The notes under the pieces were generated by a model, which saw only the letters and a list, made by a program, of their open reading frames with translations, had not been told where the DNA came from and did no database searches. The translations under genes and the position numbers were made by a program. Positions 1 to 4,643 of a stretch of DNA of 5,427 nucleotides are shown piece after piece; position 1 is the stretch's first letter; the number at the start of each line of letters is the position of its first letter. Origin of the DNA: an uncultured Pseudomonadales bacterium (lineage in GTDB: Bacteria; Pseudomonadota; Gammaproteobacteria; Pseudomonadales; IMCC2047); NCBI GenBank assembly GCA_947258895.1, contig CAMYKE010000113.1, positions 1-5,427 of the forward strand, read 5' to 3'.

Positions 1-320
1 TCTGAAACATGCGTTTTAGAAATTAGGGCAAGATACCATACTAACCATGTGATTAGCATGTCACATTTTGATGCGTTCATTTTTGATGAACAATATTGGA
101 ACTGAGATATTGTTGGAATAAACTGCTGCTGGCAGCGAATACGCTGTTTTTCTGCGTATTGGGAAACCCCCTGTTCAGCCTGTTCGCGAGTTCGAAAGGG
201 GCCCTGGCAGTTGTCTTCGCGTGTATTGAAAAACCAACCGTTGTTCTGTACAAAATACCTGTTAGTGCGAAACCGGGTGAATCTCGATTCGCCCTGTCGT
301 ACACGTACGGATTCCATCAT
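1..320 (-). CDS. Small DUF6316-like protein, 3' end beyond the window
   Basis: This open frame starts at ATG 320 and reaches base 1 with no stop (106 codons plus 2 bases). A GGAG Shine-Dalgarno (331-328) lies 7 bases before the first ATG; a second ATG follows at once. Residues 17-55 contain FRTNRYFVQNNGWFF, then NTRE, QGPF and TREQAEQG. This arrangement of an aromatic strand, a TRE turn, GPF and a short helix recalls the small gammaproteobacterial proteins I know as DUF6316; the family name is from memory and the function is unknown. After about residue 66 the codons become AT-rich and the similarity fades. Residues 88-100 are hydrophobic and could be a membrane segment, or could be readthrough after a lost stop. 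A promoter at 420-392 suggests the gene is transcribed separately from pgsA. The frame and RBS are clear; the family is likely. Confidence 0.66.
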   Translation of the reverse strand, partial: MMESVRVRQGESRFTRFRTNRYFVQNNGWFFNTREDNCQGPFRTREQAEQGVSQYAEKQRIRCQQQFIPTISQFQYCSSKMNASKCDMLITWLVWYLALISKTHVS

Positions 321-327
321 AAGCGCT

Positions 328-331
328 CTCC
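328..331 (-). promoter_or_regulatory. Ribosome binding site of the DUF6316-like gene
   Basis: GGAG on the minus strand, 7 bases before the ATG at 320. It fixes the start of this open frame and is one of the best Shine-Dalgarno sites in the window. It favours the first of the two adjacent ATG codons. Confidence 0.65.
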
Positions 332-391
332 GTGATCTAATGCTCCCAACCAACTTAATGAATCATACGCCGCTCGTTGATTTAGCGAGAT

Positions 392-420
392 ATTGTCCGA
401 CCAATTTCTAACATCGTCAA
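392..420 (-). promoter_or_regulatory. Sigma70-like promoter for the DUF6316-like gene
   Basis: The -35 box TTGACG (420-415, 5 of 6 to consensus) and the -10 box GACAAT (397-392, 4 of 6) are separated by exactly 17 bases. Initiation near 385 would give a leader of about 65 bases before the ATG at 320. An imperfect inverted repeat lies just upstream at 425-451 (TAAT-GC-GTGC, loop, GCAC-T-ATTA) and could be a regulator site or the remains of a terminator; its role is unknown. The call rests only on matches to consensus. Confidence 0.5.
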
Positions 421-424
421 TACG

Positions 425-451
425 TAATGCGTGCAGTATCAAGCACTATTA
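425..451. repeat. Imperfect inverted repeat between pgsA and the next promoter
   Basis: Plus-strand arms TAAT (425-428) and GTGC (431-434) pair with GCAC (443-446) and ATTA (448-451) around an 8-base loop, with a small asymmetric bulge. There is no T-run on either side, so it is a poor intrinsic terminator. It sits 5 bases upstream of the -35 box at 420-415. No function can be assigned from sequence. Confidence 0.25.
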
Positions 452-567
452 CCTGGCGCATCTTGACACAGGGCAATCAAAGAGCAGGCAAGCGGGGGGA
501 TCGCCGGGGAGATGAGGGCTGGCTACATATTCTGCGAAGTTCGACGGCAGTATCCACAACAGCCTGC

Positions 568-1116
568 CTAGATATTTTCAGTGAGGTCACCCCAGGCCGC
601 CTTCAGATACACCAGCATCGACCACAAGGTAAGGATGGCCGCGCTGTAGAGTAATAGCAAGCCAACCTGGGACGCGAGACTGCCGGGGGCGTCCATCAAC
701 AGGACAATGATTGCGATCATTTGCAGGGCAGTCTTGAGTTTGCCGATGTAGGATACTGCAACGCTGGTGCGCTTGCCGATCTCCGCCATCCATTCCCTGA
801 GGGCCGAAATAACAATTTCCCGGGCGAGTATTACCATCGCGGGAACGGTAAGCCAGATATTTGCATAATCCTCGACCAGCAGAACCAGCGCGATCGCAAC
901 AATCAGCTTGTCCGCGACCGGATCGAAAAAAGCGCCGAACGGAGTGGTCTGATCCCAGCGCCTGGCCAGGTAGCCATCCAGCCAATCCGATATACTCGCA
1001 ATCACAAACACCCCTGCCGCCAGCATGTAGTGCCATTCGTAGGGCAAATAAAACACCACCACCAGTACCGGGATAAGAAATACACGAACACAGGTAATGA
1101 TGTTTGGGATACTCAT
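568..1116 (-). CDS. pgsA: CDP-diacylglycerol--glycerol-3-phosphate 3-phosphatidyltransferase
   Basis: PgsA is an inner-membrane enzyme that transfers the phosphatidyl group from CDP-diacylglycerol to sn-glycerol 3-phosphate, giving phosphatidylglycerol phosphate, the committed step to phosphatidylglycerol and cardiolipin. The CDP-alcohol phosphatidyltransferase signature is complete: D44-W-L-D47-G48, A51-R52, G61, D65 and D69, matching D-x2-DG-x2-AR-x8-G-x3-D-x3-D. About six hydrophobic segments are visible, near residues 5-24, 30-43, 71-82, 87-105, 126-142 and 151-172. The length of 182 residues equals the E. coli enzyme as I recall it, and the N-terminus aligns from ATG 1116, which supports this start although the Shine-Dalgarno is weak. 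It lies 170 bases downstream of uvrC in the conserved uvrY-uvrC-pgsA order. No terminator is obvious after its TAG stop. Confidence 0.96.
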   Translation of the reverse strand: MSIPNIITCVRVFLIPVLVVVFYLPYEWHYMLAAGVFVIASISDWLDGYLARRWDQTTPFGAFFDPVADKLIVAIALVLLVEDYANIWLTVPAMVILAREIVISALREWMAEIGKRTSVAVSYIGKLKTALQMIAIIVLLMDAPGSLASQVGLLLLYSAAILTLWSMLVYLKAAWGDLTENI

Positions 1117-1286
1117 CGGGGCATTATTCTTGCTATTGTTTTGATCCAGCTATGATAATGGATACCAGCTCAATATTCTAAAATTATTCCCGCCGCCCCG
1201 TCCCGCGCCGTTCCCGGCAGACAGATCGCTCGCTGCTGCACGCCAGCGTACTGAATGCACCACGAACCAAACCCCGTTGCTACCCC
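1117..1286 (-). other. uvrC-pgsA intergenic spacer, GC-rich then AT-rich
   Basis: This 170-base spacer is long for a co-transcribed pair. Its first part (in transcription order) is GC-rich and holds two short perfect stems: CGCTG/CAGCG at 1231-1248 with an 8-base loop, and GCCG/CGGC at 1207-1218 with a 4-base loop. The part nearer pgsA is AT-rich. TAGAAT and TATCAT resemble -10 boxes, but neither has a plausible -35 at correct spacing. There is no U-tract directly after a stem, so termination is not supported. I see no small ORF or RNA gene here. Confidence 0.4.
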
Positions 1287-2981
1287 TCAATCGCCACTGC
1301 CGGGATCATGCAGGCTGGCATAGATCTCACGGGCCAGTGCCGCACTGATACCGGGTACTTTGGCGATTTCATCGGCGCTGGCGCCAGTGATTTCCTGTAG
1401 TCCGCCGAAATGTCGTAATAACTCCCGCCGTCGTTTCGCACCGATCCCGGGAATATTCTCCAGCGACGAGGTCTTGCGGCGCTTGCCGCGGCTCTGGCGA
1501 TGACTGGTAATCGCAAAGCGATGTGCTTCGTCGCGTATATGCTGAATCAGATGCAACGCCGGTGCATCTCCCGCCAGTACCACCTCATCGCTGCGTCCCG
1601 CGATGTACAGTGATTCCAGGCCCGGCTTGCGGGTACTGCCCTTGGCGATCCCCACCAGCAGCACGTCCTCGATCGCCAACTCGGCCAGGATATCCTCGGA
1701 CTTCAGCGGACCCGTGTCGTCGAATACGACACAAGACGCCACGGTAGCCTCGCCCGAACTGTGGCTGATATCGAAGCATTCGAGACGTCGAGGCAGTTGC
1801 TCCATGTCCAGAATCTCTTGCAGAGACTTCAGACGCGCCGCATGATCCGCCTTGACCGCGTGATTACCTGCCAGATTTTGCTCGGCATTGCTAACCGCAA
1901 TATCGAGCCAGCGCGCCCGGTCACCGCGAACTGCGGTTTTCAGTTGCACCTTGTGTTGAGCGCGGTCCCCCAGTGCCCTGCCAATTAGCGGGCGATCCTC
2001 CAGATCCGCATTGAGGATGATTTCACGCGGTATCTGATGCTGCGAATCATCGCCCAAATAAAACTGTGGTACGAACGCGCTGAGCAGTTCCTCAGGGGAG
2101 GCCAGCATTTTCACGCTGGGAAAGTAACTGCGACTGCCGAGGATGCGGCCACTGCGGATGAACAGCACCTGTACGCAACAACCGATCGGCTTGACCAGGC
2201 CCGCTATCACATCGACATCGCCGTGATGGCCGGCCACATGTTGCTGCTCCTGGATCTTGCGCAAATGCACGATCTGGTCACGAATCCGGGCAGCCTCTTC
2301 ATATTGTAACCGGGTGGCAAGCCGGTCCATCTTGACGAGCAATTCATCGGAAATTTCGCGGTCCTTACCCTCGAGAAACATGCGCGTGTGGCGCACCGCC
2401 TCGGCGTACTCCTGTGCAGAGACCAGGCCAACGCAGGGGCCCAGGCAACGATTGATCTGGTACTGCAGGCAGGGCCGCGAGCGGTTCTTGAAAAAGCTGT
2501 CATCGCATTGCCGTACTTTAAAGGTCTTCTGCAAGATATTGAGCGTCTGGCGCACCGACGCCGCGCTCGGAAACGGACCAAAATAGCTCACGCGTTTGCG
2601 TCTTGCACCCCGGTGCAGCCCCAGCGCCGGGAATTCCGCCGCCTCGCTCATGAAGATATACGGGTAGGACTTGTCATCGCGCAGCAACACATTGTATGGT
2701 GGCTTCAGCGATTTGATAAGATTCTGCTCGAGCAACAGCGCTTCGGTCTCCCCCGCCGTTACCGTCACCTGCACATCGGCGATTTTACTGACCAGCGCGG
2801 TAGTCTTGGGGGTCTGTCCCTGGCTCCGAAAATAGCTCGAAACCCGGTTCTTGAGGTTCTTGGCCTTGCCTACGTACAGCACCTGCCCCGCTTCATCAAG
2901 AAACTGGTATACACCGGGGCGTCGGGTGAGCTGAGCCAGAAACTGTTTAGCCTGAAAGGAGGGCAATGCAGCCGAGACCAT
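1287..2981 (-). CDS. uvrC: Excinuclease ABC subunit C with an internal deletion in the 5'-nuclease domain
   Basis: UvrC makes both incisions around UvrAB-bound DNA damage in nucleotide excision repair. Visible in order: a GIY-YIG nuclease (about residues 20-97; G23-V-Y25, Y36-V-G38, R46, TEALLLE at 79-85) for the 3' cut; a cysteine group C159, C171, C179, C183, whose spacing matches the iron-sulfur ligands reported in E. coli UvrC; a UVR motif (about 207-241) that binds UvrB; an RNase H-like nuclease beginning near 400 (ECFDISH, D404; RDEAH, H487); and a C-terminal helix-hairpin-helix pair (about 506-555). The length is 564 residues against about 610 usual. The shortfall sits at E429/D430, where KSE runs straight into DILAELAIEDV, skipping about 50 residues that normally include YRR, DDYAAM and LIDGGKGQ. 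Start ATG 2981 fits the family N-terminus but lacks a clear Shine-Dalgarno. It follows uvrY by 68 bases with no terminator. Confidence 0.96.
   Translation of the reverse strand: MVSAALPSFQAKQFLAQLTRRPGVYQFLDEAGQVLYVGKAKNLKNRVSSYFRSQGQTPKTTALVSKIADVQVTVTAGETEALLLEQNLIKSLKPPYNVLLRDDKSYPYIFMSEAAEFPALGLHRGARRKRVSYFGPFPSAASVRQTLNILQKTFKVRQCDDSFFKNRSRPCLQYQINRCLGPCVGLVSAQEYAEAVRHTRMFLEGKDREISDELLVKMDRLATRLQYEEAARIRDQIVHLRKIQEQQHVAGHHGDVDVIAGLVKPIGCCVQVLFIRSGRILGSRSYFPSVKMLASPEELLSAFVPQFYLGDDSQHQIPREIILNADLEDRPLIGRALGDRAQHKVQLKTAVRGDRARWLDIAVSNAEQNLAGNHAVKADHAARLKSLQEILDMEQLPRRLECFDISHSSGEATVASCVVFDDTGPLKSEDILAELAIEDVLLVGIAKGSTRKPGLESLYIAGRSDEVVLAGDAPALHLIQHIRDEAHRFAITSHRQSRGKRRKTSSLENIPGIGAKRRRELLRHFGGLQEITGASADEIAKVPGISAALAREIYASLHDPGSGD
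1692..1697 (-). other. Apparent in-frame deletion junction in uvrC
   Basis: Codons GAG (E429) and GAT (D430) meet here. In the UvrC family about 50 residues lie between these two positions, ending in the LIDGGKGQ block. Both flanks match the family well and the reading frame is kept, so the missing DNA is a multiple of three, estimated at about 150-160 bases from memory of the E. coli protein. The junction lies in a 10-base perfect palindrome AGGATATCCT (1687-1696). Confidence 0.72.
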
Positions 2982-3049
2982 TTGTAGATCTAATGGAAAA
3001 CAAGCGACTATGGCGCTGGTTTCGTGTAACTAACAGGATTTTAAATGAC
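2982..3049 (-). other. uvrY-uvrC spacer without terminator
   Basis: These 68 bases separate the uvrY stop (TAA, 3052-3050) from the uvrC start. They contain no hairpin followed by T residues, no convincing promoter and no strong Shine-Dalgarno before uvrC. The simplest reading is read-through of a shared uvrY-uvrC transcript, as is common for this gene pair. Confidence 0.4.
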
Positions 3050-3703
3050 TTAACCGGAAATAATGTTCTGGTCAACCAGGCCGTGCCGGACCGCCAGCAG
3101 GGTTAGCTCGACGTCGCTATTGATATCGAGTTTATTGAAGATGCGGTAGCGATAGGTATTGACGGTTTTCGGACTGAGATGGAGCGATTCTGCGATTTCG
3201 TTCACTTTCTGGCAATTTACCACCATCAAGGTAATCTGCAACTCGCGCTCCGACAACTCATCAAACGGCGAACGGTCCGATTCCCCGCTAAACGAACGTA
3301 ACGCGAGTTTTTGGGCGATATCAGGACTGATATATCGCTGGCCACGCGACACTTGCTGAATCGCTTTCACCATCTCATCAAGATCGGCGCCCTTGGTAAC
3401 ATAACCCGCGGCGCCCGCTTGCAGCAAGCGTGCCGGATAAATGTCATCATCTACACTGGTAACGACAATCACCTTCACATCCGGACTGGACTGGCAGATC
3501 CTGCGGGTGGCCTCGAGGCCGCCAATACCGGGCATGATGACATCCATCAACACCACATTTGGTTCCAGGCGACGCGTAAGCTTCACTGCGTCTTCGCCAT
3601 TCTCCGCTTCGCCCACCACCTCTATGTTCGCGACATCATAGAGCATGCGAGCCAGGCCTGTGCGCACTAACTCATGATCGTCCGCAAGTACTACCTTTAT
3701 CAC
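3050..3703 (-). CDS. uvrY: Response regulator UvrY/GacA, NarL/FixJ type
   Basis: This is a cytoplasmic DNA-binding response regulator. Homologues are phosphorylated by BarA/GacS sensor kinases and activate small RNAs that titrate CsrA/RsmA, controlling secondary metabolism, motility and biofilm growth. The receiver domain (about 1-120) shows acidic D8-D9, phospho-acceptor D54 in VLMDVIMPG, T82 and K104. The LuxR-type HTH (about 147-205) begins with LSERELQ at 150 and carries the helix LSPKTVNTYRYRIFNKL. The length of 217 residues is close to the 218 of E. coli UvrY. The start is GTG at 3703, set by a GGAG site 7 bases upstream. Genetic linkage to uvrC supports uvrY/gacA over other NarL-type regulators. 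No good promoter lies directly upstream, so it may be read from the CBS-gene promoter at 4197. The cognate sensor and small RNAs are not in the window. Confidence 0.93.
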   Translation of the reverse strand: MIKVVLADDHELVRTGLARMLYDVANIEVVGEAENGEDAVKLTRRLEPNVVLMDVIMPGIGGLEATRRICQSSPDVKVIVVTSVDDDIYPARLLQAGAAGYVTKGADLDEMVKAIQQVSRGQRYISPDIAQKLALRSFSGESDRSPFDELSERELQITLMVVNCQKVNEIAESLHLSPKTVNTYRYRIFNKLDINSDVELTLLAVRHGLVDQNIISG

Positions 3704-3710
3704 TCGTCAG

Positions 3711-3714
3711 CTCC
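3711..3714 (-). promoter_or_regulatory. Ribosome binding site deciding the GTG start of uvrY
   Basis: GGAG on the minus strand, 7 bases before GTG 3703. No in-frame ATG near this position fits the family N-terminus, which begins directly with I-K-V-V-L-A-D-D-H after the initiator. The site therefore supports GTG initiation. Confidence 0.7.
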
Positions 3715-3727
3715 GTTGCAAGACAAA

Positions 3728-3811
3728 CTACTGGTGAAGTTGATTCTTACCATGATAGGGAGACTGGGCGATATCGAGGACCGCTCGCAGAATATCACGC
3801 TGGCTCCACCG
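3728..3811 (-). pseudogene. Displaced C-terminal tail of the CBS-domain gene
   Basis: Read in a frame shifted from the CBS gene, the minus strand from 3811 to the TAG at 3730-3728 encodes RWSQRDILRAVLDIAQS and about ten more residues. SQRDILRAV is the typical last helix of a second CBS domain (family form: GQ-V/I-S-x-RD-V/I-LRA). The segment overlaps the end of the main open frame and has no start of its own. It is best read as the original C-terminus, put out of frame by an upstream deletion of about 65 bases; that length is my estimate from a generic family sequence. It ends 24 bases before the uvrY start, a normal spacing for an intact upstream gene. Confidence 0.7.
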
Positions 3812-4094
3812 CAATGTCGATGATATCATCATCCGGCCCGATGGTTTCGACCTGAGTGCTCATAAAATCGGCGACCTTGCCCCCCGCTTCCTCGTAGTAA
3901 ATATCCTTGATAATACCGTTCAGGCAATCGCCTTCGGAAAGCATGCCCAGCAAATGACCATCCATATCTACCACCGGGGCACCCGATATGCTATTGGAAT
4001 GCAGCAGGCGGATAGCCTCAAATAAATCCATCTCTGGCTTCAAAGTAACCAGACCCCTCGTCATATAGTCCCGGACCTTGATTGATGCAAGCAT
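3795..4094 (-). CDS. CBS-domain pair protein, frameshifted and truncated in the second CBS domain
   Basis: CBS pairs (Bateman modules) bind adenosine nucleotides and act as sensors or regulators; the partner of this stand-alone protein is unknown. The first CBS domain is complete (about residues 7-60): VRDYMTR, a helix DLFEAIRLL, SISGAPVVD and GHLLGMLSEGDCL. The second starts at about 75 (VADFMST, VETIGPDDDIIDIA) but breaks off after A95 with VEPA and a TGA stop. Relatives run to about 140 residues and end in a RRFPVV strand, LVGQ and a SxRDVLRA helix. The helix survives out of frame just downstream, while the middle is missing. The start ATG 4094 fits the family N-terminus (MLASIKVRDYM); the nearest purine run is AGGGG, 11 bases upstream. 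A promoter lies at 4197-4169. It is probably non-functional or altered unless the lesion is a sequencing artefact. Confidence 0.82.
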   Translation of the reverse strand: MLASIKVRDYMTRGLVTLKPEMDLFEAIRLLHSNSISGAPVVDMDGHLLGMLSEGDCLNGIIKDIYYEEAGGKVADFMSTQVETIGPDDDIIDIAVEPA

Positions 4095-4152
4095 AATAAA
4101 TGATTCCCCTGTTACTCGTTATTATTGGAATAAGGTCTCGTAATTTGCCTCA

Positions 4153-4160
4153 TTACGTAA
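4153..4160. repeat. Perfect 8-base palindrome near the CBS-gene transcription start
   Basis: TTACGTAA reads the same on both strands and lies just past the predicted start of transcription from the promoter at 4197-4169. Together with the CGTAC-N3-GTACG repeat 3 bases away it forms a cluster of dyad symmetry suited to a dimeric regulator. The regulator is unknown, and an 8-base palindrome can occur by chance. Confidence 0.25.
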
Positions 4161-4163
4161 CAT

Positions 4164-4176
4164 CGTACTTTGTACG
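4164..4176. promoter_or_regulatory. Inverted repeat CGTAC-N3-GTACG over the -10 box, possible operator
   Basis: The 5-base arms are perfect and are separated by 3 bases. The repeat covers the whole -10 hexamer TACAAA (4174-4169) of the promoter for the CBS gene. A protein bound here would block RNA polymerase, so repression is the natural reading. I do not recognise the half-site as that of a known regulator. Confidence 0.35.
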
Positions 4177-4197
4177 CCCAATACCTCGGAACGTCAA
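4169..4197 (-). promoter_or_regulatory. Sigma70-like promoter for the CBS gene and perhaps uvrY-uvrC
   Basis: The -35 box TTGACG (4197-4192, 5 of 6) and the -10 box TACAAA (4174-4169, 4 of 6) are spaced by exactly 17 bases. A start near 4162 gives a leader of about 68 bases before ATG 4094. No better promoter was found before uvrY, and no terminator separates the genes, so this promoter may also drive uvrY, uvrC and pgsA. The -35 is identical to that of the promoter at 420-392. Confidence 0.5.
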
Positions 4198-4302
4198 GCG
4201 AACAGACCCCTCGCAGACGCCAAATCAACAATCAGGCGGAATAAAATACTGCCATTGAATTCAGACGTTGGCGTAGCAAGCTGCGGCTTCGGTTCTCCGG
4301 CT

Positions 4303-4623
4303 TCAATACTGTGATTTTGGTAAGCGTACGATCAACCCATCGAGGGCATCGGTCACCGTAATTTGGCAACTCAGGCGACTGGTTGGTTGTGGGTCCACGG
4401 TGCATTCGATCATGTCCTGCTCCATTTCATCAGCGGCCCCGACCTTGTCAAACCAGGCCTCATCGACATAGCAATGACAGGTCGCACAACTGCAAGCACC
4501 GCCGCACTCGGCAATAATCCCGTCGATCATGTTGTCCACCGCTCCCTGCATCACACTGAGCCCGCTTTCTACATGAACTTCCATTTCGTTGCCGTTGTGC
4601 TCAATGTATTTTATCAATGCCAT
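4303..4623 (-). CDS. [2Fe-2S] ferredoxin, putidaredoxin/adrenodoxin type
   Basis: This is a soluble one-electron carrier that takes electrons from the adjacent NAD(P)H-dependent flavoprotein and passes them to a monooxygenase, typically a cytochrome P450. The cluster ligands are C40, C46, C49 and C86, giving C-x5-C-x2-C-x36-C, the spacing of putidaredoxin and adrenodoxin rather than plant ferredoxin. C44, C51 and C74 are extra cysteines. An acidic stretch after the cluster loop (DEMEQDM, 65-71) corresponds to the partner-binding helix of the family. The length of 106 residues is typical. I chose ATG 4623 because a GGAG (4633-4630) lies 6 bases upstream and the family N-terminus starts there; the open frame extends 8 codons further, to an ATG overlapping the reductase stop. 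It is 20 bases from the reductase gene, so the two are one operon. The physiological oxygenase is not visible. Confidence 0.92.
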   Translation of the reverse strand: MALIKYIEHNGNEMEVHVESGLSVMQGAVDNMIDGIIAECGGACSCATCHCYVDEAWFDKVGAADEMEQDMIECTVDPQPTSRLSCQITVTDALDGLIVRLPKSQY

Positions 4624-4629
4624 CCGGTT

Positions 4630-4633
4630 CTCC
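4630..4633 (-). promoter_or_regulatory. Ribosome binding site deciding the ferredoxin start
   Basis: GGAG on the minus strand, 6 bases before ATG 4623. The upstream in-frame ATG at 4647 overlaps the reductase stop and has no comparable site, so the shorter 106-residue ferredoxin is preferred. Confidence 0.65.
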
Positions 4634-4643
4634 GCATGCAACT

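Larger units (their letters stand above)
4095..4302 (-). other. Spacer between ferredoxin and CBS genes
   Basis: These 208 bases hold the promoter and dyad symmetries described at 4153-4197. On the ferredoxin side, arms TTGGCGT (4274-4268) and ACGCCAA (4223-4217) could pair across a 44-base loop, and a 4-base stem (AAGC/GCTT) lies at 4279-4290. Neither is followed by a U-tract, so a terminator for the ferredoxin operon is not supported. No small ORF or RNA gene is evident. Confidence 0.4.

Noticed and set aside
90..113. Inverted repeat ACAATAT / ATATTGT with a 10-base loop
   Set aside because: It is AT-only with a 7-base stem and no flanking U-tract, in an AT-rich stretch where such repeats are expected by chance.
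275..294. Strong hairpin GGGTGAATC / GATTCGCCC with a tiny loop
   Set aside because: It lies inside the open frame of the DUF6316-like gene, has no T-run after it, and pairs fully only as plus-strand RNA (with one G-U). It is not a supported terminator.
77..304. Minus-strand 75-codon frame overlapping the DUF6316-like gene
   Set aside because: It overlaps in another frame, lacks the GGAG site at proper spacing and has no recognisable pattern, whereas the alternative frame has an RBS, a promoter and a family-like core.
463..491. Plus-strand TTGACA as a promoter
   Set aside because: The hexamer at 17-base spacing (AGGCAA) is not a -10 box, and no plus-strand gene follows.
484..567. Arms GCAGGC (484-489) and GCCTGC (562-567) just after the pgsA stop, as a terminator
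   Set aside because: The arms are 72 bases apart and only 6 bases long, so the pairing is weak; only a short TCTTTG follows, not a real U-tract.
321..567. tRNA genes, which follow pgsA in E. coli
   Set aside because: I looked for a T-arm GGTTCGAATCC-like block and a matching acceptor stem on both strands and found none.
721..1155. Plus-strand open frame opposite pgsA
   Set aside because: It is antisense to a gene with a full catalytic signature, and its product has no recognisable domain; the same holds for the plus-strand frames opposite uvrC, uvrY, ferredoxin and reductase.
3315..3338. Imperfect inverted repeat GCGATATCA / TGATATATCGC
   Set aside because: It sits within uvrY coding sequence between the receiver and HTH domains and is explained by the codons there; no regulatory context.
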